Translations under genes and position numbers: made by a program | The notes under the pieces: model-generated | The model's database searches: none | What the model saw: the letters and a program-made list of their open reading frames with translations, nothing else | Told to the model about the DNA's origin: nothing | In this document: piece after piece, positions 47,594-55,512 of the stretch | How positions within the stretch are numbered: the stretch's first letter is position 1 | Layout of the letters: each line of letters opens with the position of its first letter | From: Comamonadaceae bacterium | GTDB lineage: Bacteria; Pseudomonadota; Gammaproteobacteria; Burkholderiales; Burkholderiaceae_C | Length of the DNA stretch: 61,445 bases | Assembly: GCA_947450675.1 (NCBI GenBank) | Contig: CANFWI010000012.1 | Location: forward strand, 1-61,445 | Direction of reading: 5' to 3'

Positions 47594-49438
47594 TCACCGC
47601 ACGGTCAACGCATACGCCGCATCAGCCCCTTCAGGCGCTTTCTCTAATTCCCAACGCTGGCTGTGAAACGCTGCCACCGTAGGGCGGTGCGCAATCGATA
47701 CCAGCGCGCCGCCGGCTTGCTGGGTTTGTGCCAGCAGTCTGGCGTAGAGCGTTTTTTCGGCAGCTTCATCGAGCGCGCTGGTGGCTTCGTCGGCAAAGAT
47801 CCATTGCGGTTTTTTCAGCAACACACGGGCGATGGCGAGCCGTTGTTGTTCGCCACCCGAGAGTTTTTGACTCCAAGCGTCGCGGTCATCCAAGCGCTCG
47901 GTGAGCTGCGGCAACAGCGCGTCGTTTAGCGCTTGTTTCAGCTCAGCGTCGTTGTAAGTTTCAACCGGTTGCGGATAGGCCAACGCGTCTCGCAAGCTGC
48001 CGTCCGGGAAGTACGGCCGCTGCGGAATGAACATGGTGCTGTGCGGCACCACGGCGCGGCCCTGCGCAAACGGCCAGATGCCGGCCAGCGCGCGGAACAA
48101 GGTCGACTTGCCGCTGCCCGAAGGCCCGTTCAGCAGCACGCTGTCACCGGGCTGTGCCCGTAGCGCCAAGCCACTGAGCAAGACTTCACCGGTTGGCAAA
48201 CTGAGGGAGAGGTCGACAGTTTGCAGGCGGTCTGCACCGACGATGACGGTGGCCGCGCCCGCATCCGTCGCTGCTTTCGACGTGCCCGCATTGACTGCGG
48301 CTCGCGCTTGGCCTTCTTGCGTGTGCGTCGCAATGTGCTCTTCAAAGTTCGTCAGCCGGTCGGTGGTGGCGCGCCAAGCCGCCAGCGTGCTGTAGTTGTC
48401 AACAAACCAGCTGAGCGAGTCTTGCACCCGACCAAAAGCAGAAGCGATTTGCATCAACTCACCAAGTTGAATAGCGCCGCTGAAAAACCGCGGCGCTGAA
48501 ATGATGAACGGAAAAACCGTAGCGGCCTGACCAAAAAAGTTGGTGAACCAGACCAAGCTTTTTTGCTTTTTTATCAGTGCCAAGTAGTTGCCCAGCAGCG
48601 TCGAAAAGCGCGTGTCAAGATGGCCGCGCTCTACCGCTTCGCCCTTGTCGAGGGCAATCGCCTCGCTGTATTCGCGCACCCGCACCATGTGGTGCCGAAA
48701 GTCGGCTTCGTAGCGCTGCTGCAAAAAATTTAAGCGTATTTGCGGCCGGCCGATGTAATGCGTGATGACGCTGCCGGCCACGCAATACAGCACCGCCATC
48801 CAGACCATGAAGCCGGGAATGCTGTAGCTGGTGCCGCCGAGTGTGAAGGCGAACGCACCCGACAAACTCCACAAAATACCAACAAAACTCAGCAGCGTCA
48901 CCACCGCGTTTAACAAGCCCATGCTGAGCGACACGGTGTAGCTGGTGAACAGGTTCAGATCTTCTTGAATGCGCTGGTCCGGGTTGTCCGGCATGGCCTG
49001 CGGAGCGCCCGGTTGGCCTTCTTGCGCGGTCGCTGGCTGCGTGTAGCGCGCCAACTCCAGCCGGTAAAACGCATGGTTGGACAGCCAACGTTTCAGGTAG
49101 TGACCGGTCATCCAGGCGCGCCAGCGAATCTCCAGCAATTGTGTCAAATAAAAGCGATACACCGCAATCAAAATGAAGGCAAAGGCTAGGTACGTGAAGC
49201 GCCCCAGCTCGCGCCAAAAAACCGCTTCGTCTTTGTTTTGCAGGGCGTCGTAAAACAGCCGATTCCAATCGTTCAACAAGACCAGCATGTAGACCGCCGC
49301 CAAGTTCAGCGCGACGATGGCCACCAACAAACCGCGTGCCTTCCATTTGTCTTCAGACTGGAAATAGGGCAATGACAAGGCCCAGACTTTGCGGGCGAAC
49401 AGTTTGAAACTGCCCAGTTTGTCTTGAACGACGGTCAT
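47594..49438 (-). CDS. SbmA/BacA-type ABC transporter with fused ATPase (YddA/ABCD-like)
   Basis: A 614-residue half-transporter. The N-terminal membrane part (about 1-370) has six hydrophobic segments and the ABC_membrane_2 features LLVAIVALNLAAVYMLVLLNDWNRLFYDALQNKD, RWRAWMTGHYLKRWLSNHAFYRLE and NPDQRIQEDLNLFT (the EEA-like loop). The C-terminal ATPase has LLNGPSGSGKSTLFRAL, KLSGGEQQRLAIARVLL and WIFADEATSALDE. Relatives move peptides, cobalamin or fatty acyl compounds. The cargo here is unknown. Convergent with queC; followed upstream by the nucleotidase gene (11 bp). Confidence 0.85.
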   Translation of the reverse strand: MTVVQDKLGSFKLFARKVWALSLPYFQSEDKWKARGLLVAIVALNLAAVYMLVLLNDWNRLFYDALQNKDEAVFWRELGRFTYLAFAFILIAVYRFYLTQLLEIRWRAWMTGHYLKRWLSNHAFYRLELARYTQPATAQEGQPGAPQAMPDNPDQRIQEDLNLFTSYTVSLSMGLLNAVVTLLSFVGILWSLSGAFAFTLGGTSYSIPGFMVWMAVLYCVAGSVITHYIGRPQIRLNFLQQRYEADFRHHMVRVREYSEAIALDKGEAVERGHLDTRFSTLLGNYLALIKKQKSLVWFTNFFGQAATVFPFIISAPRFFSGAIQLGELMQIASAFGRVQDSLSWFVDNYSTLAAWRATTDRLTNFEEHIATHTQEGQARAAVNAGTSKAATDAGAATVIVGADRLQTVDLSLSLPTGEVLLSGLALRAQPGDSVLLNGPSGSGKSTLFRALAGIWPFAQGRAVVPHSTMFIPQRPYFPDGSLRDALAYPQPVETYNDAELKQALNDALLPQLTERLDDRDAWSQKLSGGEQQRLAIARVLLKKPQWIFADEATSALDEAAEKTLYARLLAQTQQAGGALVSIAHRPTVAAFHSQRWELEKAPEGADAAYALTVR

Positions 49439-49449
49439 GAGCGCTCTCT

Positions 49450-50415
49450 TCAGTGTGGGTTGGAAACGCCGCTCGCCACATGCCCTGACGGCACGTGCTG
49501 GGACGCCGAATGGACATGGCCGGTCTGGTCGTCAAAGAAAAAATCCGGCTCAAATTCACGCAAAAATTCGCCTTTGGCCAAGCCGCCTAAAAACATCGCT
49601 TCATCAACCTGAATGTTCCAGTCCATCAGCGTGCGGATGGCCCGCTCGTGCGCCGGTGCGCTGCGGGCGGTGACCAGCGCCGTGCGAATTCGCATGCGTG
49701 ACGTGCCGGCTTCTTGCAGCCGGTGCAGGGCTTCCAATAGCGGTTTGAACGGGCCCGCCAGCAGCGGCTGTGCGGCGTTGGCGTGCTCGTGTGCCTGAAA
49801 AGCGCTCAGCCCTTGCGACTGAAAAACGCGCTCCGCTTCGTCAGAGAAAAGCACGGCGTCACCGTCGAAGGCGATGCGCACTTCATGCGGGTGCGCATCG
49901 CTGGCGTGCGCCGATTGCGGGTAGACCTGTGCCGCTGGCACACCAGCCAGCAGTGCGGCCCGCACATCACTCAGGTGCGTCGACAAAAAGAGATTCGCGT
50001 GCAGCGGTTTCAGGTAGCGCCAAGGTGCTTCGCCGCGGTTGAAGGTGCCGCGTTCTATCTTCAAACCGTAGTGCTGCGCCGACCTGAAAACACGCATGCC
50101 GGAGACCGGGTCATTGCGCGACAGAATCACGACCTCGACACGCTGCGGCGGTTTGACTGGGCTCGCTGCTTCGTCCTGGCTTGCCGGCGCGTCGTTGAAG
50201 GCGAGAAGTTTTTTCACCAATGAAAAAGCCACACCGGGTTTGGCCGGCACATCCAGGCGCTCCAGTTGCAGCTGCATGTAGGCCGCGTCGCGCTTGTGGC
50301 CGACCTGCTCTTGCTGGGCCATGCCGGCTTCAAAGACGCGGTTTTCTTCTTCAAAGTCAAACAGCGCGCGCGACGAAATCGCCACCACCAGTTGTCCGTC
50401 AAGGTTGGTTGCCAT
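49450..50415 (-). CDS. 5'-Nucleotidase (cytosolic type, PF06189-like)
   Basis: About 321 residues. The start LVVAISSRALFDFEEENRVFE, RVEVVILSRNDPVSGMRVFRSAQHYGLKIERGTFNRGEAPWRYLKPLHANLFLS, IAFDGDAVLFSDEAERVF and FEPDFFFDDQTGH fit the cytosolic 5'-nucleotidase I-like family, with the HAD-like D-G-D-A acid motif in the middle. It would release nucleosides from mononucleotides in the cytoplasm. I start at ATG 50415 (MATNLDGQ); the longer frame crosses the preceding small gene. A 17-bp overlap with the CWC protein gene suggests co-translation. Confidence 0.82.
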   Translation of the reverse strand: MATNLDGQLVVAISSRALFDFEEENRVFEAGMAQQEQVGHKRDAAYMQLQLERLDVPAKPGVAFSLVKKLLAFNDAPASQDEAASPVKPPQRVEVVILSRNDPVSGMRVFRSAQHYGLKIERGTFNRGEAPWRYLKPLHANLFLSTHLSDVRAALLAGVPAAQVYPQSAHASDAHPHEVRIAFDGDAVLFSDEAERVFQSQGLSAFQAHEHANAAQPLLAGPFKPLLEALHRLQEAGTSRMRIRTALVTARSAPAHERAIRTLMDWNIQVDEAMFLGGLAKGEFLREFEPDFFFDDQTGHVHSASQHVPSGHVASGVSNPH

Positions 50416-50644
50416 GGGGTGTTTCTTCCAGTTTTTGTTGAAGACAGGCCGGGCATAAACAGCGCGCGTTGTCGCAGTTTCCTGCCTCAACGCCCGCGGC
50501 AGGAACGACCATCACATGCGGTAAGTCAAAGCACCAGCAAGTGACGTCAGCGCTGACCATGCCGCAGCGGAATGCCGCGCCGCAGGCGGCGCAAACAGAG
50601 TTGGCTGCAGATGGATTCTTAGAAGTCGCAGCAGATTGGGTCAT
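50399..50644 (-). CDS. Cysteine-rich CWC family protein
   Basis: About 81 residues with the CWC arrangement: NSVCAACGAAFRCGM, the eponymous VTCWCFDLP, and RCLCPACLQQKL. These eight or so Cys probably bind zinc. Function unknown. A second ATG at 50653 gives a three-residue longer form. The gene overlaps the start of the 5'-nucleotidase gene by 17 bp and follows ilvA by about 40 bp on the same strand. Confidence 0.7.
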   Translation of the reverse strand: MTQSAATSKNPSAANSVCAACGAAFRCGMVSADVTCWCFDLPHVMVVPAAGVEAGNCDNARCLCPACLQQKLEETPHGNQP

Positions 50645-50683
50645 GGCATTCATCTGGCGACCGTGCGTCAAACTCGCGCCCGC

Positions 50684-52291
50684 TCAGCTCTTCAAAAAGA
50701 GCTTGTAAACCGGGTTCTCGGTTTCTTCTACGCACGGATAACCCAGCGTCGCCAAGAAGGCTTTGAAGGCGGCGTTGTCGGCTTTGGGCACCTGCAAGCC
50801 GATCAAAATACGGCCGTAGTCTGCACCCTGATTGCGGTAATGAAACAGGCTGATGTTCCAGCCCGGCCGCATGGTCGACAAAAACTTCAGCAGCGCGCCC
50901 GGCCTTTCCGGAAAGACAAAGCGAAGCAGCCGTTCATCTTTGGCCAAGACGCTGTGGCCGCCGACCATGTGGCGCACATGCTCCTTGGCCAACTCGTCAT
51001 GCGTCAAGTCGAGTGCCTTGAAACCTTGGCGCGTGAAGGCCTTGACGATCTTGCCGCTCTCGCCTTTGCCCTGTGTGCTCAGGCCGACAAACACATGCGC
51101 TTCGGCCGCGTCATTGATGCGGTAATTGAACTCCGTCACGCTGCGCGGGCCACCGGGTAAATCGCCGATCAATTCGCAAAAGCGCCTGAAGCTGCCGCGC
51201 TCTTCGGGAATGGTCACGGCAAACAAGGCTTCGCTTTCTTCGCCGACGCCAGCGCGCTCGGCCACAAAACGCAGCCGGTCAAAGTTCATGTTGGCGCCGC
51301 ACAAAATCGCGGCGTAGGTCTCGCCCTTGGTCTTGTGCAAGGCGACGTATTGTTTGATGGCGGCCACTGCCAACGCACCCGCTGGTTCCACAATGCCGCG
51401 GGTGTCGACAAACACGTCTTTGATGGCCGCGCACACCGCGTCGGTGTCGACGGTCATGAATTCGTCCACCAGTTCGCGGGTGATGCGGAAGGTTTCTTCA
51501 CCCACCAACTTGACCGCCGTGCCGTCTGAGAACAGCCCGACGTCTGGCAGCATGACGCGCTTGTGGGCGTTGACCGAACGGATCATGGCGTCCGAGTCGT
51601 TCATCTGCACGCCAATGACCTTGATCTCAGGCCGCACGGCCTTGATGTAATTCGCCACGCCAGAGATCAAGCCACCGCCGCCAATGGCGACAAACACCGC
51701 GTCGAGTCGGCCATGCCCAATGCGCTGAATTTGCCGCAACATTTCCATGGCAATCGTGCCTTGGCCGGCGATCACATCCGGGTCGTCAAACGGGTGGACA
51801 AAGGTCAGGCCGTTTTTCTTTTCCAGCACAGCCGCATGCTCGTAAGCGTCTGAATAGCTTTCGCCATGCAGCACCACTTCGCCGCCGAGTGCGCGGACCG
51901 CGTCGATTTTGAGCTGCGGCGTGGTCGACGGCATGACGATCACGGCGCGCGTGCCGAGCTTGTTGGCGCTCAGCGCAACGCCCTGCGCGTGGTTGCCGGC
52001 AGAGGCGCAAATCACGCCTTTTTTGAGCTGCGCCGGACTCAGGTTTGCCATCTTGTTGTAAGCGCCGCGCAGCTTGAAGCTGAACACGGGTTGCTGGTCT
52101 TCGCGCTTCAGCAGCACCGTGTTGTTCAGGCGCTGGCTGAGTGTTTTGGCCGGCTCCAGCCCTGTTTCGACCGCCACGTCATAAACGCGGGCGGTGAGAA
52201 TTTTCTTCAGGTAGTCGGCTGGTGTCAGTTGGGTGGCACTGCTTTTAGCTGCGGTGGTCGGGGCTACAGATCGGGGTTTGGAAGGCGGCAT
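50684..52291 (-). CDS. ilvA: Biosynthetic threonine ammonia-lyase
   Basis: A 535-residue PLP enzyme that makes 2-oxobutanoate for isoleucine. The PLP Lys is K73 in PVFSFKLRGAYNKM. ICASAGNHAQGVALSA, a Gly-rich phosphate loop in VAIGGGGLISGVA, and VEPAGALAVAAIK follow. The C-terminal regulatory part (about 330-535) has two ACT-like domains (FAVTIPEERGSFRRFCELIG... and LLRFVFPERPGALLKFLS...), as in the isoleucine-inhibited enzyme. Upstream lies a leader with a branched-chain-rich reading frame and a terminator, so attenuation is likely. Confidence 0.93.
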   Translation of the reverse strand: MPPSKPRSVAPTTAAKSSATQLTPADYLKKILTARVYDVAVETGLEPAKTLSQRLNNTVLLKREDQQPVFSFKLRGAYNKMANLSPAQLKKGVICASAGNHAQGVALSANKLGTRAVIVMPSTTPQLKIDAVRALGGEVVLHGESYSDAYEHAAVLEKKNGLTFVHPFDDPDVIAGQGTIAMEMLRQIQRIGHGRLDAVFVAIGGGGLISGVANYIKAVRPEIKVIGVQMNDSDAMIRSVNAHKRVMLPDVGLFSDGTAVKLVGEETFRITRELVDEFMTVDTDAVCAAIKDVFVDTRGIVEPAGALAVAAIKQYVALHKTKGETYAAILCGANMNFDRLRFVAERAGVGEESEALFAVTIPEERGSFRRFCELIGDLPGGPRSVTEFNYRINDAAEAHVFVGLSTQGKGESGKIVKAFTRQGFKALDLTHDELAKEHVRHMVGGHSVLAKDERLLRFVFPERPGALLKFLSTMRPGWNISLFHYRNQGADYGRILIGLQVPKADNAAFKAFLATLGYPCVEETENPVYKLFLKS

Positions 52292-52328
52292 GGGGTTCTC
52301 TCTCTAGAGCGCTCATTATGATGGGCAC

Positions 52329-52386
52329 AAAAAAAAGGTCCAGATCACGAAGACCTGGACCTGTTAATCCACTCTTTGAGGAGTGG
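52329..52386 (-). terminator. Attenuator-like leader terminator in front of ilvA
   Basis: On the minus strand two hairpins precede ilvA. The first pairs CCACTC (52381-52386 side) with GAGTGG (52369-52374 side). The second pairs AGGTCCAG (52355-52362) with CTGGACCT (52336-52343) and is followed by eight U (52329-52336), a good intrinsic terminator 38 bp before the ilvA start. Upstream, one frame reads FIVALVVSSTPQRVD and stops at TAA 52364-52366 just before the terminator; it is rich in Ile, Val and Leu codons. A -10-like TATACT lies at about 52449-52454. Confidence 0.65.
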
Positions 52387-52526
52387 AGGAGACAACCAGT
52401 GCAACAATAAAGGGCTTTTTAAACCATTGAACTGTTGCGATGTTTCGAGTATAGCTGAGCCATGTTGCGCTGCAACATCCTTCAGTGATCAATGGCCAAT
52501 ATTTCGAAATAGAAAGAGTGTTATTC

Positions 52527-52985
52527 ATGGAATGCATAGTCAGCTGGGCCGGGCCACAAGTTGTCGCCGGAGAAGGTTCTTCCATGTCGTTTGTGGCCAA
52601 AACGGCCAGCGGCCACACCTTGGTGATGGACGGCGCGCCCGATGCCGCCAAGCCTGAAAACGGCGGTGCTAATTTGGCTCCGCGCCCCATGGAAACCGTG
52701 TTGGCTGGCGCGGGTGGTTGTACCGCTTATGACGTGGTACTGATCCTCAAGCGGGGCCGCCACGACGTGCGCGGCTGCTCGGTCAAGCTCACCTCTGAGC
52801 GGGCCGAGACCGACCCCAAAGTCTTCACCAAAATCCACATGCACTTTGTGGTGACGGGTCAGGGTTTGACGCCGGGCGCCATAGAGCGCGCGATTGCCAT
52901 GAGCCACGACAAATATTGTTCAGCCACCATCATGCTGGGCAAAACGGCTGACATCACCACCAGCTTCGAGGTCGTCGAGGGCTAA
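52527..52985 (+). CDS. OsmC family protein
   Basis: A 152-residue OsmC/YhfA-type protein. MECIVSWAGPQVVAGEGSS, then GHTLVMDGAPDAAKPENGGANLAPRPMETVLAGAGGCTAYDVVLILKRGR contains the first reactive Cys (GGCTAYD), and AIAMSHDKYCSATIMLGKTAD the second (KYCS). The two Cys form a peroxidatic pair in OsmC/Ohr proteins; the YhfA subgroup is less studied. I start at ATG 52527; an upstream in-frame ATG at 52485 would overlap the ilvA leader. It is convergent with coq7. Confidence 0.85.
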   Translation: MECIVSWAGPQVVAGEGSSMSFVAKTASGHTLVMDGAPDAAKPENGGANLAPRPMETVLAGAGGCTAYDVVLILKRGRHDVRGCSVKLTSERAETDPKVFTKIHMHFVVTGQGLTPGAIERAIAMSHDKYCSATIMLGKTADITTSFEVVEG

Positions 52986-53005
52986 AACACCTTCTGAACG
53001 GCTTC

Positions 53006-53635
53006 TTATATATAGCGCGCCGTCGTTGTCATGACCTTGGCGGAGGCGCGCATCAGCGCTTTCACCGGCTGCGGCAGCTCTTGCGCACCGGCGTTGGCGG
53101 CGTCTTTGGCGTGGCGCGCTTCGTCATCTTTCATTTGCGCCACGATGGCGCGTGAAGCGTGGTCTTGCGCAGGCAATCGCTCCAAATGGCTGGCTAAGTG
53201 AGATTCCACCTGCCGCTCGGTTTCCATCACAAAACCCAAGCTCAGCCGGTCGCCTAGGCGGCCCGCCAACAAACCCAAGCCAAAAGCCCCGGCATACCAA
53301 AGCGGGTTCAGCAGCGAAGGCCGGGCGCCCAGCTCGGCCAGCCGCTCATGCGTCCACGCCAAGTGGTCACCTTCTTCTCGGCTGGCGTCCATGAACTGCT
53401 GACGCAAGACTGGGTCGCGCGTGCTCAGCGCCTGCGCTGCATACAGTGCCTGCGCGCAGACCTCACCCACATGGTTCACCCGCATCAAATCACCGGCCTT
53501 GGCTTTTTGCTCAGCGTCCAGCTCTGTCGGCTCGGCCGGCAAAGTCGGGCAGGCGCGGCTGGCACGCGGTTTGGCAAACAAAGTGCGCAAAGCGTTGTCG
53601 ACTGAAATGATTGCGGTGTTCAGCAGGGTGTCCAT
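53006..53635 (-). CDS. coq7: Coq7-type 2-octaprenyl-3-methyl-6-methoxy-1,4-benzoquinol hydroxylase
   Basis: A 209-residue diiron monooxygenase of ubiquinone synthesis, the Coq7 type used instead of UbiF in many proteobacteria. The diiron ligands lie in [55 protein letters not shown] and [13 protein letters not shown] (two E-x-x-H motifs). I start at ATG 53635 ([20 protein letters not shown]); the upstream open frame is unrelated. It ends in a membrane-binding helix region. Its promoter region is shared with the divergent porin. Confidence 0.92.
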   Translation of the reverse strand: MDTLLNTAIISVDNALRTLFAKPRASRACPTLPAEPTELDAEQKAKAGDLMRVNHVGEVCAQALYAAQALSTRDPVLRQQFMDASREEGDHLAWTHERLAELGARPSLLNPLWYAGAFGLGLLAGRLGDRLSLGFVMETERQVESHLASHLERLPAQDHASRAIVAQMKDDEARHAKDAANAGAQELPQPVKALMRASAKVMTTTARYI

Positions 53636-53838
53636 ACAGGCTCTTTTCGGGTTGAAGCGTTCCAGTTTACCCACGCTGCTCTGGCCAACCGGCGACCCAT
53701 GGCATTCGGACGGTGTTGCATTGATGCAACGAAACAACATTTTTGCGTCAGTTTTCTTTGCCATGGCTGTGTTCGTCTGGTGCAATAGCGACAACTTCCG
53801 AAAGGAGGTTGGCCCGGGGATCCAAATCCTGGAGCCCT

Positions 53839-53868
53839 ATGTTCAACTTTGGAGAAACTCTCAAATGA
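53839..53868 (+). CDS. Nine-residue upstream ORF coupled to the porin gene
   Basis: ATG 53839 starts MFNFGETLK and stops at TGA 53866-53868, which overlaps the porin ATG (ATGA). GGAG lies 5 nt before this ATG, a better ribosome site than the GGAG about 10 nt before the porin start. It may act as a leader peptide that couples translation. A further strong AGGAGG-like site lies at 53811-53817. No protein function is expected. Confidence 0.4.
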   Translation: MFNFGETLK

Positions 53869-54980
53869 AAAAATCCCTGATTGCCCTGGCTGCTCTGGCC
53901 GTTGTCTCTGCAGCTTCTGCTCAATCTTCTGTGACCGTCTACGGCGTAGCCGATGTCGGCTTCAAGACCCAAACTTACAAAGACGGTGGCGTGACCACTG
54001 CAAAGGCCACTGGCGTTGCTGACGGCGCAATGGCTGGTCAGCGCTTCGGTTTCAAAGGCACTGAAGACCTCGGCGGAGGTTTGAAAGCCAACTTCGTGAT
54101 CGAGCAAGGCCTGTCAATGACCAGCCAAGGTCTGACAAATGCACGTACCTCCACTTCTGCTCCACAAGTCGATGGCGCAACCACAACAGGTCGTTCCGCC
54201 ACCAGCATCAACCGTCAAAGCTACGTTGGCCTGTCTAGCGACAAAATGGGTGAAATTCGTTTGGGTTACCAGTACACCAACGTGTATGAAGTGTCGACCC
54301 TGTCTGGCTTCAACACGGGCGCTGAAGGCGTCAACGGTGCTGACGCTGCTCACACCTATGGCAATGCAGCCGTCGGCGGTACCCGCGCTAATGCAGTAAC
54401 TTACATCACCCCAACCATCAGCGGTTTTTCTGCCCAACTTCAGTACGGTGCAGCCACTAGTCTGAGCACCTTTGAAAGTACAGTGACTAGCGACACTCAA
54501 GTCCACGCCACACGCACTAGCGGTATGCTGAGCTACGCCAATGGCCCTATGAAAGCCAAAGTGGCTTACACCAACTACAAAAACGGTACTGCTGCTGGTG
54601 GTTCCGCCATTGTTGACAAGACTGGCACTTTGACCCAAGTGGGCGCAAGCTACGATCTGGGTCCTGTCATCGTTTCTGGCACTTACAATAATGGTGAAGA
54701 TGGTGCTCTGGGCGGACTGAACAAAACGTTCAAAGCTCAGCAATTTGGTGTGAAAGTTCCATACGGCGCTTGGGCTTTCCTTGCTACGATGGGTACAGCT
54801 AAGACAACATCTGTTACTGCTGGCATTTCAGAAGATATCAAGCAATCACAGTTGGCTGTTCAGTACTCCCTGAGCAAGCGCACAACGCTCTACGCTTACA
54901 ACGGTACGACCAAAGATAGCGCTGTCGGCGGTATCGATAAAAAGATTTCAACAGTCGCTGGTATCAACCACACGTTCTAA
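53865..54980 (+). CDS. General porin (Gram-negative trimeric type), copy 1
   Basis: A 371-residue outer-membrane beta-barrel. The signal peptide MKKSLIALAALAVVSAASAQ is cut after ASA. The barrel begins SSVTVYGVADVGFKT and has alternating strands such as GQRFGFKGTEDLGGGLKANFVIEQGL, INRQSYVGLSSDKMGEIRLGYQY and ATSINRQ. It ends in STVAGINHTF, a C-terminal Phe needed for assembly. Loop regions are Thr/Ser/Ala-rich. It is followed by a strong terminator. A second porin gene in opposite orientation lies at 60210-61394 and shares the signal-peptide and 3' flank. Confidence 0.92.
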   Translation: MKKSLIALAALAVVSAASAQSSVTVYGVADVGFKTQTYKDGGVTTAKATGVADGAMAGQRFGFKGTEDLGGGLKANFVIEQGLSMTSQGLTNARTSTSAPQVDGATTTGRSATSINRQSYVGLSSDKMGEIRLGYQYTNVYEVSTLSGFNTGAEGVNGADAAHTYGNAAVGGTRANAVTYITPTISGFSAQLQYGAATSLSTFESTVTSDTQVHATRTSGMLSYANGPMKAKVAYTNYKNGTAAGGSAIVDKTGTLTQVGASYDLGPVIVSGTYNNGEDGALGGLNKTFKAQQFGVKVPYGAWAFLATMGTAKTTSVTAGISEDIKQSQLAVQYSLSKRTTLYAYNGTTKDSAVGGIDKKISTVAGINHTF

Positions 54981-55024
54981 TTTGACGCTGGCGTCAGCCA
55001 GCTGAGGATTTAGAAACTTAAAAA

Positions 55025-55056
55025 CCCCGCCTCTCGCAAGAGTGGCGGGGTTTTTT
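55025..55056 (+). terminator. Intrinsic terminator of porin copy 1
   Basis: CCCCGCC (55025-55031) pairs with GGCGGGG (55044-55050), with an inner CTC/GAG pair and a GCAA tetraloop, followed by six T. An A-run on the other side makes it usable in both directions. The surrounding 54 nt (55007-55060) recur exactly, inverted, behind porin copy 2. Confidence 0.9.
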
Positions 55057-55060
55057 AACG

Positions 55061-55512
55061 TCTGGATTGGCTTGAATGGAAGGCCGGCCACCGATGAGCT
55101 GTTGTACAGCTGAGTTTGTTTTGGGATTTTTAGCGCTTGAGTACTTTAGGGTGGTTTGGCAGCGCTAACCTCGCGCCAGATAAAACCGCCCTTAATGACT
55201 AGCGTCTGGCATTGAAGTTGTAACTTTAAGATATTTGCCGCTTCTGAAAATTTATAAAAATATAAATATATTTTTAAAATACAAAGTATTTTGGCTACTT
55301 ATTCATCATCGGCACCACAGACCGTGCCGCCAACATCAAGCCTAGCGCTTGTTCTGCAACTTGTTCTTCATGTCTTGCAGCAGCGGCCACATTCTGTCGC
55401 TGCAGCTGCACAGGTGGCCGATGGGAATCGGCTTTGAAGATGTCGCCATTTATAAAAACAAATTCATACGTATACTGTCACTGACATATAAATTGTTATA
55501 AACAGGTTACGC
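55061..55512. other. AT-rich intergenic region with a hexR tail duplicate
   Basis: No gene is supported in these 452 bp. The stretch at 55230-55310 is very AT-rich, unlike the genome around it. A duplicate of the hexR 3' end occupies 55336-55387. A region about 40 bp before the ATPase start (ATACGTAT, then TATACT at 55471) may hold its promoter. Confidence 0.6.
55336..55387 (-). pseudogene. Duplicate of the hexR 3' end
   Basis: These 52 nt match 56703-56754 at 46 positions. Read on the minus strand they encode PLLQDMKNKLQNKR and a stop, against PLLQDMKNNLRNKRYA in the intact gene. Three differences are silent, two change residues and one makes the earlier stop. The match ends abruptly at 55387. 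Confidence 0.75.

Noticed and set aside
52364-52690. Minus-strand frame of 108 codons ending in the ilvA leader
   Set aside because: Its upstream part is antisense to OsmC; only the last 15-20 codons (FIVALVVSSTPQRVD) are of interest as a leader peptide.
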